DNA of 43,479 bases, taken from assembly GCA_019400425.1 (NCBI GenBank), contig JAFREE010000187.1, positions 1-43,479 on the forward strand, in the 5' to 3' direction. The translations under genes were made by a program, and so were the position numbers. The notes beneath the pieces were generated by a model that ran no database searches, had not been told where the DNA came from, and worked only from the letters and a program-made list of their open reading frames with translations. Shown here in pieces: positions 9,446-22,410 of this stretch. The first letter of the stretch is position 1. Every line of letters starts with the position of its first letter. The stretch comes from Hymenochaete sp. R1. Its lineage: Eukaryota; Basidiomycota; Agaricomycetes; Hymenochaetales; Hymenochaetaceae.

Positions 9446-12399
9446 ATGGCTTCTGCTTCAGCCCTTGTCTATGGACTGGGCTTGTTTGCCCTCTTTCGAC
9501 TACTTCAGCGGTGTGCTCTATTTTAATCTCGTTGATGAATGAATCCTTTCTTCTTTTCATACTGACGCAAAACCCGTTTAGATCACCGAGGGCGTTTGCG
9601 AACGATCTTGCAAAGAAGGCCCGTCTTATTTGGTACACGCTCTTCGCACCGAACAGAGCGGAAGAACATGAACAGCGGATAGACAACGTGAGTAGATATG
9701 TGTTAAAAGCCCAACGAAGGACGCACTTATGACGAAAACGTCGATAGTTCTATAGAGGCCAGGCCGACCTCTACGATGACTCGAGGAAGCGCCTGTTGAG
9801 AGGTCGAAAAACGATGCTTCGTCTATCTGCGGCTCATCTCCTAGCTTCCCGCAAACCTGACGTTCGTGGGCGCTTTGTCTGGGTTGACATAGGTGGTGGA
9901 ACCGGTATGCCATCTTCCAGTGCCTTTTCCGACCATTCAGCCCGCTCATATGTTATTAGGCTACAATATCGAAGCGATGAATGAATTTATACCCATAAGC
10001 AAGTTCGATGCCGTTTATCTGGTTGATATATGCGAACCTCTCCTAAAGATCGCAAGGCAGAGGTTCGTAGATAAAGGCTGGAAAAACGTGCACGTCATAC
10101 GACAGGATGCTGCCACCTTTCACTTGCCTGAGCCTGGTTGGTCAAAAACTCATGGGAAGATCGGATCCCTGAGCCTTGTAACGTTTAGCTACTCCATCTC
10201 CATGGTGAGTCAACACTTCGCCTGTAACCAAGTTTTCTCGCCGAGATTCGCACGCAGATACCCAATTTCTGGACTGTCCTAGACCGTATCTCTACACTGG
10301 TTACCCCAGACACCGGACTCATTTCAGTGGTTGACTTCTACACTTCCGGAAGGACGTCGGGAAGCACTCCAGAGATAGCTGGGGTCGGAAGGAAGAATTG
10401 TTGGCTTTCGCGCTGGTTTTGGCAGATTTGGTTTGATCTGGATGGTGTGCACCTCGGGCCACAGAGACGAGAGTATCTTGAGCATCGTTTCACGACTGTG
10501 AGTAGATCACGACCACTTTGTTCGGGATGCCATCTCCTTACATATCTTGGAAATGAATGATTAAGTTGAAGTGCTTTAATGGCCGGAATAGGTTCTTTCC
10601 TGTGTTTGTTCGCATGTGAGTGACCGACACTGGAGTTGTGTCAGTAGATACTGAATTTTTATAGACCCTATTACATTTGGCTCGGACGGGTTCGGTCAAC
10701 GGGAGTGGGGGAAAGTAGGGAAGGAAGAGATTCTCGTGGTCTCACGCGTTGGAGGGAATCGTACACAGTCAAACCAATCCACAAAGGAATGAAGACTTTC
10801 ATGTATTCTTTCACTTGGGTAAAGCCAATTCTCGGTGGTCCTCTCATGCAAAGCTGTCACTGAATTTTTTTTTTTTTTTTTAGGAAGATCCTTTTGAAGA
10901 TATGGAGTACCTTGAGGCAGGCATGGAAGATTCAATTTTATCAATTACTTCTGCTGGGGACAATATCCTGCACTATGTGTCGGATGCAAAGCCTCGCGCT
11001 GTAAGCAATTATCTGACATCTTTCGGATTTAGTTCTAAACGTTGCTCAGATGCATTGTGTTGATATAAATCCTTGGTATGTTCTCGTCCATATGTATGTT
11101 TTAAAAAGGAAGGCTCTTACGCCTCTCCTAGCCAAGGCCACTTATTTGAACTCAAGCTAGCGGCACTTTCGGCGTTGCCTTACAATGACTTTTTCCAAAT
11201 GTTCGGTATTGGCCGTTTCCCGGCCTTCCATAAGACCCTCGACTCGGTGCTATCCCCACTCCTTTCCACCGCGAGCTATCAGTTCTGGAAGGACAACGCA
11301 GACGTATTCAGTGCCCCGTCCTCTCTGTACCTTCATGGATACTCGGGTGTCGCACTTCGACTCTTGCGAACGATCTTCAATCTCTCAGGCCGTCAATCCG
11401 ACGTGCAGAAATTCTGCAATGCAGGGAGTATCTCCGAACAGGAGGCGATCTGGAACGAACGACTTCGACCTGTTGTCTTGAACCCGCTGGTGTTCTTCGT
11501 TCTGAACAACCCGGTGTTTTGCTGGAAGGCGCTGGGAGTACCGAGGCATCAGCGGAAGATGCTTCTTGGCGAAGGCACTGCGTATGACTATGTGGTGGAT
11601 ACATTGTATCCTATCGCGTCGCACAAGCTTCTGGGCGGCGGCGCGTATCATTATTTGCTTGTAAGACTTTGCTTTCTTCCTATCACACCGAGCTGTGACA
11701 TGTAGTTCTGTTTATGGATTGTAGCCTCTGCTTGGACATTACACGCCAGCGTCATGTCCGCTTTACCTGACCGAGAAGTCATTCGAGAGTTTACGCGCTA
11801 ATAACGGCGAAGCGCTCAAGTCCATACGCATCCATACGGATTGTATCTCTGGGTATGGTCTGTCAGCGCGTCCTTGTATGAAATGGCAATTGAGTAATCT
11901 ACTTTAGGGTGCTGAAAGACCTCGAGCCGTCTTCACTCACCCGTGCCATCCTCATGGACCATCTCGATTGGTTTGCAGAAGGAAGCGCTGACGCTGCTGA
12001 GGAAATAACCCTGTTGCTTCGGACGATGAAGCCTCGCGGGTTTATCTTGTTTCGCTCTGCAGCGAGGGTGCCTTGGTACATTAAAACGTATGTTTTTTTC
12101 CCTGGCTGCTTAGAATGTTGCGGGGATTTGCGATGGCTCACGAGATGATATCTTGTTCTGGTCATTTTTTTTTGGCTTGGGTTATGAAAGGTTTGAGAGA
12201 GCGGGCTTTGTGGTGGGGTGTTTGAAATGCAGAGAGCCTGGGTCAAAAGTGGCGTTGGATGATGTGAACATGTGAGTAATGAACTTCCTGGAAGTCAGAA
12301 TGGAACTGAATAAATATATCAAGGTACGCGTCCCTCTGGAAAGCGCTGAAGCCTCCGAGTGAGAACGAGAACGCGCATGACACTGTTCGTACACTCTGA
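9446..12399 (+). CDS. BTA1: Betaine lipid synthase (DGTS synthase), methyltransferase + BtaA-type fusion
   Basis: The product converts diacylglycerol and S-adenosylmethionine to the phosphorus-free betaine lipid DGTS. The start ATG at 9446 opens a short hydrophobic exon (to 9510) spliced to 9582-9687, then 9748-9904, 9960-10204, 10258 onward and about eight more exons to a TGA at 12397-12399. The N-terminal half is a SAM methyltransferase (BtaB-like) with FYRGQADLYDDSR, the SAM loop VWVDIGGGTGYNIEAM and VTFSYSISMIPNFW. The C-terminal half is the DUF3419/BtaA-like aminocarboxypropyl transferase, with EDSILSITSAGDNILHYV, HCVDINPCQGHLFELK, GEGTAYDYVVDTLYP and SLTRAILMDHLDWF. This methyltransferase-first order is the fungal arrangement, opposite to the algal enzyme. 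All exons join in frame, so the gene looks intact. One intron has a run of about 20 T before its acceptor (near 10865-10884). Confidence 0.9.
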
Positions 12400-13648
12400 A
12401 ACAGCGCTCTGGTGATACTTTTTCATTGGTGTTCGCAAATAAATGGGGAGATTGAGGACACCTTGATTCTCTTGATAATTCCGTTTTCGAGCCGATGGTC
12501 ACAATTTGCGGGGTTTGGCGTTTATTGCAGCGTCAATCTGGGAACAGAGATCTTCATTAAGACATTCATTTATGTTCTCTTGGGTATTGGGATAGGGGTC
12601 GGGGTAGGAGGGTGGGGCTGTAGGATGAGGTCGTGTCGTGTGGGGTTGTTGGCGCTGTGATTGGTAGAGTCCAGGGACAAAGGGAATTCGGCTTTTCTTC
12701 TCTCGAACGCTGAGTGGAATGTACATTACAGATTGGAATGGGAATAAAGAGGTATGAAATGTAAGGAATGAAGTTTCACCGAGAAAGAGGCATGACCGGG
12801 ACGAGTGCGAGCTAGTTTTCTTTTAAAGTTTGCTTTGAGACAATGGACGTGTATATACTAGATGCACGGGGGCGAGAGCGCACGTTGTGGTGGATTTGAC
12901 GAGGCCCTCGGTGGCTAAAAGCATCGAAGAGGATTGAATTGGAGAAGAAGGCAAGACAAGGAACAAGGTTGGCTAGATTCTGATTGGTACCGAAGGATTC
13001 GGGTTCGAGCCGTACGGACCGGAAACGGGGGAAGAAGGAAATACTCTGTTGGGCTGGATGCTCACGGCACGGCCAGATGTGAGCGGGGAAGGGGGTGTAG
13101 ATCAAGAGGCCATGGGTTATGAAGTGAATCGTTGAGCGACTGCGATGAAGTATGTGGCGACGGCGTGTGTATATGGACATGTCATAGGTTGTTAGTATGC
13201 TATTTCTAGCGTTAACGACATCATGATGACATCTTTTACACGTTTTTGAGTGAGAAAGTGAGAAAAAAAGAGGGAGTGGTTGAAGAGATTGATAAGAGCC
13301 GGGTGAGTGAGTTCAATGGTTTTTTCTTTACAGAAGAGTGAATTGTAAGTTTAGTTTAGATGCGTTGTCTGAGTCTGAGTCTCAAAAGAAAATTGAGTCG
13401 AGTCGCGTGCTTAGTCATCAAAAGCTGTGAGGGTCCAGACTGTCATTGACTATCCGGATCTTAACTTAACGCTCTCTCCTTGCATCTCTCTCGCACTCGC
13501 ACACGCTCTCCTTCTGCTCGCATTCATCCATCCATTCATTCGCTCCTCTTCTTCCCTCCTTCATCATCGTCATCAACTTCACCATCCAGCTCGCTCATTC
13601 CGCATTCAGCAGCCCTGGCGTCGTCATTGTCCTTTCCCCATAACACCC
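12400..13648. other. Intergenic stretch between BTA1 and the kinase gene
   Basis: About 1.25 kb with no recognised gene. The last 180 bases (about 13465-13648) are a C/T-rich leader of the kinase gene. Small frames elsewhere are low-complexity and show no family resemblance. Confidence 0.5.
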
Positions 13649-16600
13649 ATGCTTCACATACAAGTCACCAATCCTTCCCCAAACGGCTCCGCTCCAGATC
13701 CTCAATCCCGCCAGCAGCCCTCTCTTTCTGATCTATCAAGGAATGCCTCCGTCATTTCCTCCTCCTCGTCTTCCTCATCAACAGGCTCCCTTGTCCTGAA
13801 CACACCTCGTCCAAGGCCCCTAAGAACGTTCTCATCCCCACGCTCCGTCTCGCGTACACGCCAATCCGACGCGCCACCCACTCCGCGCTCGACCCGGCCT
13901 CCTGCGCATCTCGCGAAAGAACTGGGGCTTGTGGATGGCACGCCCGAAGACCTAAAGAGACGCGCACAGTCGAGGAGCAAGTCGAGGGCGAGGACAGCGA
14001 AATCGAGGAATAGCTCGGCTGGGTTTAGGTTGTCGGAGGATGATTTTGAGTTTGGGGAGATTCTGGGGGAAGGGTCGTATTCCACGGTGCGTCGTATTCT
14101 TGTCATGCGTGATGACTTCTCCGGACCGCGCTTATAATGTTGAAAATATGGTGTTTTGCGTCGTGGTTCGGTTGCATGATGTAGGTGCATCATGTTATAT
14201 ACCCGCCTACCGAGCAGGAGTACGCAATAAAGATTCTCGACAAAGCGCATCTGAAGCGCTTCAACAAAACTCAAATTGCCATAGCTGAGAAAAACACGCT
14301 CGTACGACTGGGTAGCGGCCATCCGGGGATAGTCCGCTTGCATTGGGCTTTTCATAACGAACAGAGCCTGTGTGCGTCGCCTCTTCTTTTACATACATAC
14401 GTATCCGTCTACCGTGCTGATGCTAATGCATGACTCACAACACAACAGTCTTTGTGCTCGATCTTGCACGTAATGGCGAACTGCAAAGTCGAATATCAAG
14501 CCTGGGCTCGCTCTCACTTGAGTGTGCGAGATATTATGCCGCGCAGATCGTTGATGCAGTCGCATACATGCATGGGAAAGGCGTAATTCATCGGTGCGTA
14601 TATACTTGGTTTGCTTCTGGGCCTCAAACAACGAATAGTGCTCAACGGCCGCAATAGGGACCTCAAACCCGAGAATCTACTTCTGGACGATAATATGCGC
14701 ATAAAGATTACGGACTTCGGGACCGGAAAGTTGCTCGAGGACCAGTCGGACCGTGCTGGCACGTTCGTTGGTACGGCTCAGTATGTTTCACCAGAGCTGT
14801 TGACAGCAAACACTACCTCAAAGGCGTATGTGTTTCACAGGTCGCTTTGTAGTTGACAGTGGAGCCTGACTAATTATCTTCATTGTCTCCAGGTCTGACA
14901 TCTGGGCTATGGGATGCATCATCTTTCAAATGATTGCGGGCAAGTTCCCGTTCCAAGCTTTGTCAGAGTACCTGATGTGGCAGAAAGTGAAGAGCTTGGA
15001 GTACACGTTCCCAGACGGGTTTGACGGAGATGCAAAAGACTTGGTGCAGAAATTGCTTGTGCGCTTTAACTGTGAACTTCTAATCGCCGCCGAAGTGACT
15101 GACAATCTGTTGTCCAGGTTATCGATCCTACACATCGCCTGGGTGCCGGGGAGATAGGAACGCCTTTTGGCATAGATGCACTCCGGAAACATCCGTTCTT
15201 CGAGAGCATAAAGTGGGAAACGCTTTGGTCCGACCCTGCCCCTCCTATTGAAGCCGGACTAGTGAAGAAGATCCATCCGTTGTCTGAGAACGGATACGAT
15301 GTTGGGTTTGCGTGGGATCAGCTGGTAGGAAGTAGTAATTCGAGCGAGAGCAACTCCCCGTGGGAGGAGGATGGCAGCGTGAGCGATCATACGCAGAGTA
15401 TGGCGGTCAATAGCTATCCGTTCGCTGGTGCTGGAGGTGAGGTTGGTCCCCTGGATATCGTATCTCCACCAGAGAACATGTCCCGAGCTATTGCATTTGT
15501 GGATGAGGCAGAATCAAGAGGACGCGTCGGACTTCCCATACCAGCCCCAAAGGCCCTCAACGGCCAAACATCGAATCAAACCATCAACGTTTCCCCGGGA
15601 AACGGGACTATACGAGGATCCATCATCTCCTCCAGTTCTACCACCAGCTCATCCGAAGGCTCCCCAGTGGGCCGACTTAACACTACCATGGACGCCATGA
15701 CTCTCGCCGCCGAAGCCTCACGCGGCCGCGACCGCGCCCAGACCCCTATCCAACTCACGCCCGAACCCGACGCCAAATGGGGTGCGCTCCTCCTTCCGGG
15801 AGAACAACTTGTCTTCCACGGGCCGGTGGAGTTGAAGAGCCGCACGCGAAGGCTGACGGCGACGCTACTTCCGATGGCGGCGACGCAGAATCTGAGGAAT
15901 TTGAGGCCGAAGATTAGGCATTTGATGTTGACAACGCAGAGGCTTGTGTGCGCGAAAGTAAAGCATGGGAGGAAGGTGTCGCTGAAGAGCGAGGTGTTGT
16001 TGAGGAGTGGAGCGGTGAGCGTTGGTAGTTCGGGAGGATTAGGGTTTAATGCGGGTGCTGCATCGGTTGGGAACGGGAACGGGAATAGCGAGAGGATAGG
16101 GGAGAAAGGAGAGAAAGAAGGTGGCGGTGGGAAGGAGAAAAAGGAGAAGGAGACGAGGCCTGTCATAACGTCTGTCGCGTCGAAGGGGCAAAGGACGTTT
16201 GTCGTCATGACCGTAAGTCTCTTGCACTCACCGTGTTTCCTATTCCTCCATCTCAGGCATCTCATTCTCTTTTCTGTCCCCCCATTTTTTCCCGCTTGAA
16301 TGTGGCATTGATAATGACAGACCGGAAAACCACAACAATACGCCGCGGAGCCTGAGATGGCGCAACGTTGGATCGAGGAAATAAACAGGCTCATCAAGCC
16401 CACTCCGGCTTCAGCGTCAACAACGGTAGCAGGAGAATCGCAACCCCACGTCGTCTTTGCCCAACCCCAACCCACCCAGGCTACGAACTCGACGCAAAAT
16501 CAGAGTCAGGCGCAGACTCTTGCGGCGGTGGCAGAAACAGCGGTAGCTTCAGGAGGAATGGGAGGAGGGAAAGACGCAAGACAGGCTTCAACGACGCGAT

Positions 16601-16749
16601 CTGGGCCTGGGAGACCGACGAACCCTTCGCCGAACCCTGCTATTGTAAACTGGAATGGGAACGGGAATGGGACTGGGAAAGCGTCTCAGAAGCCGAACCA
16701 AGCCCAGACGCAACAAGCCACCGCTACTGGTGTAAACACACGGACTTGA
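13649..16749 (+). CDS. PDK1-type AGC protein kinase with C-terminal PH-like domain (Pkh/Ksg1 homologue)
   Basis: Seven exons encode a kinase of about 850 residues. A Ser/Pro/Arg-rich N-terminal segment of about 130 residues precedes the catalytic domain: glycine loop GEILGEGSYSTV, ATP-lysine in YAIKILDKAH, catalytic HRDLKPENLLL split by an intron after HR, metal loop ITDFGTGK, activation loop GTFVGTAQYVSPELL, and SDIWAMGCIIFQMIAGKFPF. FVGTAQYVSPELL is diagnostic of PDK1. The C-terminal part (WGALLLPGEQLVFHG, LTTQRLVCAKVKHGRKVSLK, AAEPEMAQRWIEEINRL) matches the PH-like domain of PDK1. Such kinases phosphorylate the activation loops of other AGC kinases downstream of sphingolipid and nutrient signals. 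The long Gly/Lys/Glu-rich insert near 16040-16160 lies inside the PH-like domain. The start at 13649 follows a C/T-rich leader; an in-frame ATG at 13427 would add an unlikely hydrophobic stretch. Confidence 0.85.
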
Positions 16750-18047
16750 CAGTTGAAAGGAAATAGCCAACTCCTATGACTTTCCCCTCTTCGTTCTTCC
16801 TCCCCTCCCCTTCGCCTTCGCCTCCGGTATTTCGTTCCCGCTTCTACCGTTCCACTAGTACTAGTACTGCGTGTATCTGACCTGCCCATCCTTGCACCCG
16901 CTTGACGATTTATATATATATTATACCTCAGCTCAACCGGCCGACGGCGCCGGGACTCGTCGTGGTGATGAACGCCACTCCATCCACGACCTCCTGTTCT
17001 TTTCCTTGCCTCCCCTGTCTTTTTATCCCACTCCTACTCATTCATCATTCACATCCGAGTATACGCATAGCAGCATACATACATAAACACACGCCGAGAT
17101 ACCTCCTCCTTTAACACCTTTCCGCTAAAGATTGAGTTTTTTTCTTTTAAAGAAAACGCATTCGCATAGCTCGCTCACCACACCCTCCCTGCTCGCACTC
17201 GCAGACCTCACTTGTTCCCTATTCGTCTATTTGTTCCCCCGTTGTGTTAGTTTCCTCCTTTTTCTTTCTCGTAATGTCTTAATGTGTTTTATTTTATTTT
17301 ATTTTTTAAAGAAAAAAAAAGGGTTATGGTTATGAAAAGGTGTTCTGAGTCGGGTCCGTTTGCTCTGGTCTGGATATTGTTGGCTGTCTTTGATTTCGGA
17401 GAAGAGGGACAGTGAGGGGGATAAGGAAACGATTGAGGAGGGAAGGGGGAAGGTGCAGGCCCCGGAGAAATGCCTCTTTAAAGAAAATCTGGTTGGCATT
17501 GGCTTGAAGCCTGAAGCCTGGGTGGTAGTATGGATGAATAGATGGATGACGGAGGCGAAGAAAGGAAGCTCAAGTCCCACTAACTCGGAAAAGACTCGGC
17601 AATGATTATTGATGCCTCTTGGGATACTTTCGAGTAACCTAGCTCGGGTCGGGTCACTCTGAGGGGAGACACTTGACCTGAACTCAGGCCTGCCTTGTCG
17701 TTGGTCGTTGAAGAGGTAGGTGAAAAGGGAGAAGATCCGTATATTATTTTCACGTGTCGTTGAATGTATGTGTACTGAAGAATAAACAAAAAAGGGGGGG
17801 CTGTGGTTAGTCGCAAACCCTGAAAACGTGTTAGAACTAAGAGTCCTAAGAGCCCCCTCCTCCCACTCCCGCCGTCTGATTTCTTGAGCTTGAAACAGGT
17901 TTTATTCTTTTTCGTTTTTGAACGTATGGTGACGCGCCCACCCCCAACAACTCCTAACTCTCCGTCGACTGTTCCGAAATGATCGTATCGATGAGAATTA
18001 GCCGTAAGAAGTTGACAAAAAAAGTTCGTGAGAATGGTCGATGAAGA
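16750..18047. other. Intergenic stretch between convergent genes
   Basis: About 1.3 kb between the stop of the kinase and the stop of ILV6, containing the two 3' ends. It is rich in simple sequence (TTTTA runs near 17290-17310, a TA run near 16910-16925). It holds one copy of the repeated CACTAGTACT word (16853-16862). No gene recognised. Confidence 0.5.
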
Positions 18048-19674
18048 TTAGCCGGGTGGAAGGAGACTAGCATCGACTGCTGACACGTCATCTTCAGTTT
18101 CGTTATGCTGCGACGCGATGGGTGTCCGGGGCATCACCATCGTACCTGCCAGACAGTTAGAAAAAAGAGTAAAACCAATTATCAGTGACACCAATCGATC
18201 AATAAACCATATAATGCACGCCGTACCTGTTCGAGCACTTTCGATGATCCCAAACGGTTTGAGGAGACTCAAAAACGCCTCGACGCGGTTCGTCTTCCCG
18301 CTCATCTCCACAATCACGCTATTCTCACTCACGTCGACAATGCGCGCGCCAAACTGGGACGAGAGGACGTTGATCGACTGGAGATGCTGGTGTTTTAAGC
18401 GAAGCGCCTCTGCTGGTGTGAGCGGGGGTGGTGCTCCGGCAGTAGTAGTAATAGTAGCAGCAGCAGCAGCAGAACGAGCTGTCGAATCTCCATTCGAGCC
18501 ACCCCCACGAACATGTGACGAAGAATGCGACTGTCCTTGTCCACCCGCGCTCGACTCGAAGTTCTCCGCGAGCGCGACTTCCTGCTCGAACGTGAGCGAC
18601 CGATCCTCGAGCGCTGCGTCCGGATCCGGCGCAGGCTGGTGCGTGGAGATGGCGGAGAGGCGTGGGTCATGCGAGGGCCCGCCGACGAGTTGGGCTTCGA
18701 GGTAGTCTGGGCCGAGGATGGAGACTTTGACGAGGATCAGCTCGCGGGAGATGCAGCGGGTGTTGGTGTAGTCGAGCACGGCCCAGACGGGGACCTGAGG
18801 GTGATGGGGTAGGGTGAGAGGTTTCAGTCAAGTACTGTATGTATGACAAACACGAAAAGGGGAGGGCGCGAAGAGGGTCGTTGACTCGCGCTGTTACGAG
18901 GTTTAAATATGACAACAGGCGGGACGTACCAAGTCTTCAAGCTGCCTCCTAGCTTGTTCAACGACGCCGTCCTGGCCGTTAAGGACAATACACATCCGAC
19001 TCAGGTCGCGCACCTCAGTCGAGCATACCACGAGCGAGTCGATGTTGAACCCGCGAGCGGCTAGGATACCAGATACACGAGAAAGGACACCAGGCTCGTT
19101 TTGGACGAGGCAGTTGAGGACATGTCTGTGATGTTCAAATTTCGATTTCGCATTTTGAGAGAGCAGTTGTATATGATTTTTTTACGGGTCCCGAAAAAAA
19201 ATTGTTTCGTTTAGAGTTGGAACAGAACGAGCGGAGAACGAACGGACCAAAAAAAAGCGCAGGATTAGTTAGCATCTCATAACCTTTCCTTCGAAAACAA
19301 TTCCAACGATATTCGCAAATGGAGTTCACTCACTTTTTGAACGGCTGCAAGCTCGGCGGCGGTGTATTATACAAAATATTCGTCACTGTCTCCTCCGCAC
19401 TGCGGGAACGCGGAAGGTCCGTCGCAGGCAACGGCGCAGGACGCGAATGCGTGTACTTGTACGCCAGCGCCGACGTCGAGTCTTCTACAGGCGGAGGCGG
19501 CCTCGGGATCTGGACGTCGGTATCGGGAGGGGTTTGCTGGGAGTTTGAAGGTTGTTGAGTGTGGGAGCGCGGGAAGGTGGTGGAAAGATGACGGATGACG
19601 GGCGAGGTACGTTGGAAGGTGGGAAGTCTGCGTGCATGTCGAAGGTGGGCTGCGAGTCGCGTTGGGAGGGCCAT
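18048..19674 (-). CDS. ILV6: Acetolactate synthase regulatory (small) subunit, mitochondrial
   Basis: ILV6 binds the catalytic subunit ILV2 and gives it valine feedback sensitivity in branched-chain amino acid synthesis in mitochondria. Read on the minus strand, the ATG at 19672-19674 opens a basic, Arg-rich N-terminus typical of a mitochondrial presequence. After a Pro-rich linker the ACT domain follows (HVLNCLVQNEPGVLSRVSGI, ARGFNIDSLVVCSTEVRDLS, QLEDLVPVWAVLDYT). The second conserved half is LQSINVLSSQFGARIVDVSENSVIVEM then SLLKPFGIIESARTG. Between them sits a low-complexity Ser/Gly/Ala/Thr-rich stretch of about 60 residues, which includes a GCA/GCT repeat run near 18455-18475; an insert here is usual in fungi. 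Four exons join cleanly; the last intron is 18146-18226. An upstream in-frame ATG at 19698 is possible but spoils the presequence. Confidence 0.88.
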
Positions 19675-20002
19675 CGTAAACGACGTCCCTGTGCGCAAAG
19701 ACGTTGAGGAAGAACGAAGAGTCTAGTCATTTTGAAGATGAAGCAGAGATCTGCATTGAAAGCAGGCGTGGGAAATCACTCGTCCGAGTCATGCCAGTTA
19801 CTCAAAATCCTGCCAGCATATTCTATTATCCGGTTCAGATACTCTGCAAATTTCTAGCCGTGTCTAGCAAAGGAAGTACACTGAAATTGACCCTTGGTCC
19901 ATGAAGCTACAAATACAAGTACAATGCAACGGTTCCTTCGACCACATACCCTAAAGTTACATACCTACACCTACAACAGTCTGTAGCGAATTATCAACAC
20001 CC
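19675..20002. other. Spacer between ILV6 and the downstream minus-strand gene
   Basis: Holds the ILV6 promoter on the minus strand and the 3' end of the next minus-strand gene. A single GAGTCA half-site (19786-19791) resembles the Gcn4/Cpc1 core but is not enough to call. No gene recognised. Confidence 0.4.
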
Positions 20003-21430
20003 TCACTCTTTATGGTGGGGCGTAATCTTTTCCTTAACCTTATGCACAAACCCCTTGACCCTTCCTTCCTTCTTCGGTGTCCCACCGACACTGACAGCAC
20101 TTGACTCGGACCCACTCTCTTTCCTCTTGTGATGCACCCCATCGACACCTGTCCCGCCTGGATGTCCAGAAATCGCATTCGTAGACTCGGGCACGTTAGA
20201 AAGCGATGCTACTGGGGATTGCCCACTTGGCATTCCCATGCCAGAGACGGGTGCTGTTCCGCGGGCGTGGGTGCGCACTCCAGAGCCGTCGGTGATATGG
20301 TCTTGAGCAGGAGACGTTTTCAAAGCCGGCTGGTCGCTCTTTGGCTCGCCGGTACCAGTTTCGGTGTCATTCTTGGGCGGAGGCTGGGGCGCGCTCGGGT
20401 TCCGAAGGTGCGATTCTGAGCTTCTCTTCGGGAGCGGGAAATCATCGAGCCCATCCCGTTGACTGATATCGGTGTGGGGATTGGTATTTGATGTCTTTGG
20501 CGTTGGCAAGCTCGACTTGGAGTCAGGTGGTGTGGGGAGTTTGTGCATTGCTACGGCAGCACTGGCAGAGTTGAGAGGAATCGAGGTGGATTCTGTGTCT
20601 GCACCTGGGACGGGATGAGTGGTAGTTGCTGTGGCTCCGACGGGTGGGGGCGTCGTAGTGCTCGTTCCAGTTGGTTTTGCAGTCGAAGTTGGGTCTTATA
20701 ACCATCGTTAGAAAGAAGGTTTGGTTTAAGATGTAAGGTAAACTTACCTAGAGAAGCCGCAGGTTCAGTCTGCGTTGCCGCGCTGCCATCAGATACATCG
20801 GTGAGATATGACCCATGCCTGGTCGTCGGAGGGAGTGCCGTCGTGGAAAGTCTATCGGAGTCGATGCTCGCTGTGCTGATTGGTTTTGCACCCATTGTCG
20901 GATCGAGCAGTTTGGCAGTTGGTCGTACTTCGTTACTTCCAGTTTCGGTGCTTGCGGGTGCTCCGGATGCTATGACGTCATATGTCAGAAGTTATTTTAA
21001 AGTCTAATTTTACGAAAGACTGACGGAGAACGGACGCAATAGAGCCAGGAAGATATCCTTTGGCGGACTCGAGAGCACCTTGCAGGTTTATGTCGGCTAT
21101 GTATTGCTTCGCAGTCTGCTGAAGCTCGGCGGTCGACTTGGGTGGCGCTGATTCTGCAAGGACATCAACGGCAGCATGCGGACTGCGTTCAGTCACAGTA
21201 GCGTTGTTGTTGGTCGACGGAGTAGCTTGACGTTCGTTCGGAAAAGCACCAGGAAACTCTGCTCCAGGAGTGGATGCCAGTGAGCCAGGATCGGTGTTTG
21301 ATTGTGCTGGGGCGGAAGAAGGTGCAAGCCCATCGGCTGATTTGGAGTGCAACGCGCTTGTCGTGTCAGCGGCCCATTCGTGAGCGGGAGTGCCTACTGT
21401 TACTGGCTGATCGAGAGAGATAGAAGCCAT
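20003..21430 (-). CDS. Low-complexity protein of unknown function with basic C-terminal tail
   Basis: Three exons on the minus strand give about 430 residues: 21430 to about 21023, about 20970 to 20747, and about 20693 to 20003. The first intron uses a GTCAGT donor. The protein is dominated by Ser, Thr, Pro and Ala and should be largely disordered. Two short ordered-looking parts stand out: TAKQYIADINLQGALESAKG followed by YLPGSIASVL (a predicted helix), and the final basic segment KKEGRVKGFVHKVKEKITPH ending in HKE. A similar lysine/histidine tail is common in basidiomycete proteins of unknown role, which is recollection and not a search result. No signal peptide or membrane helix is seen. 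I do not assign a function. Confidence 0.7.
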
Positions 21431-22410
21431 TGTTCTCTTTTACGCGGAAATAAGCTATCGGATAAGTTGAGAAGTGAAGGACGGGTGGTTGAGAGGAAGA
21501 AAGGAAGGACGGATGTATGCCGCTGAGGGGTATTTGAGGGCAAGAGGTGAAAGCAGGCCAAGTGGAGCTGATGTCATCTCTTCCTTTCCTCTGCTCGTTT
21601 CGACCGTCACTAGCCAGCTCTCGTGGAGACTCCTTAATGTCAGGCACGCTGCACTTCATTCAGCCTTTCTTCATCTCAATCGACGACGACGACGACGACG
21701 GCATCGACAACGAGAGCCGGCGACTTTCGATAACTTGAGCTGGCCTAGGAACTGTTCGTCCGATGATGATGCATTCGCATTCGATTGAACGCCCGGTCTC
21801 CTCGCGCGGAGCCCGTTCCCGTGTTTCAGTTTAATTTTGTTTTATTTTCTGACTCGAACGTACACACCAGGCGAATGCCAGAATGAAACACTAGTACTGC
21901 GTGCTGAATAAACGGCCACGCAAGTCGCATGAAGGATGACGAAGAAGGAAGGACCGTTCGGCACTTGACAAAGTTAACCTTCAATGCCGAGTCCCGAGCT
22001 CCGAGGATGGCTGACCAGTGACCTGCTCTTTGGCGAGGACACACGAAGGTTCGCTCCAAACTCTCGCTGAATGCAACACTTTCTCGGAGCTTCACTGGCA
22101 CTCACCCAGCTTCTCATCTGGTCAACTTACACGCAAGAATAAACCAGCGCTATCTCAAGAGGGAAAATTAAAAGAAAGAAAAAGCGTGGCAACGACTGAT
22201 GGCACAAGGATAAGGCACTCTTACTCGGGCGGCACTGGCACTGGCACAGACCTGACTGTATGCGCAGCCACACTTACATGCTGGGCCCATCCCGTCCCCT
22301 ATTTAATCCCCATTCCCTCCGTTTTTCCCATCTCTTGAATCTTTCTCCTTCCGTGTTCACCATTAGCTTCCACCCACCATCGCAACTCACTCAACATCCT
22401 CCCAATCTAA
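21431..22410. promoter_or_regulatory. Divergent promoter region
   Basis: About 1 kb between two genes transcribed away from each other. A (CGA)n run lies near 21681-21700 and a copy of CACTAGTACT at 21889-21898. On the plus side a TATTTAA box at 22300-22306 is followed by a C/T-rich leader of about 100 bases ending just before the ATG at 22411, a typical fungal core promoter. Confidence 0.5.

Noticed and set aside
15576..16475. 299-codon minus-strand open frame
   Set aside because: It is antisense to the PDK1-like kinase coding sequence, whose plus-strand frame has clear domain evidence; the antisense frame is Ser/Pro/Phe low complexity.
17280..17325. Possible retroposon poly(A) or TTTTA tail
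   Set aside because: Simple TTTTA/A runs without adjacent element sequence or target-site duplication.
18118..18705. 195-codon plus-strand open frame
   Set aside because: Antisense shadow of ILV6.
19786..19791. Gcn4/Cpc1 site upstream of ILV6
   Set aside because: Only a single half-site GAGTCA without the full seven-base palindrome; expected by chance.
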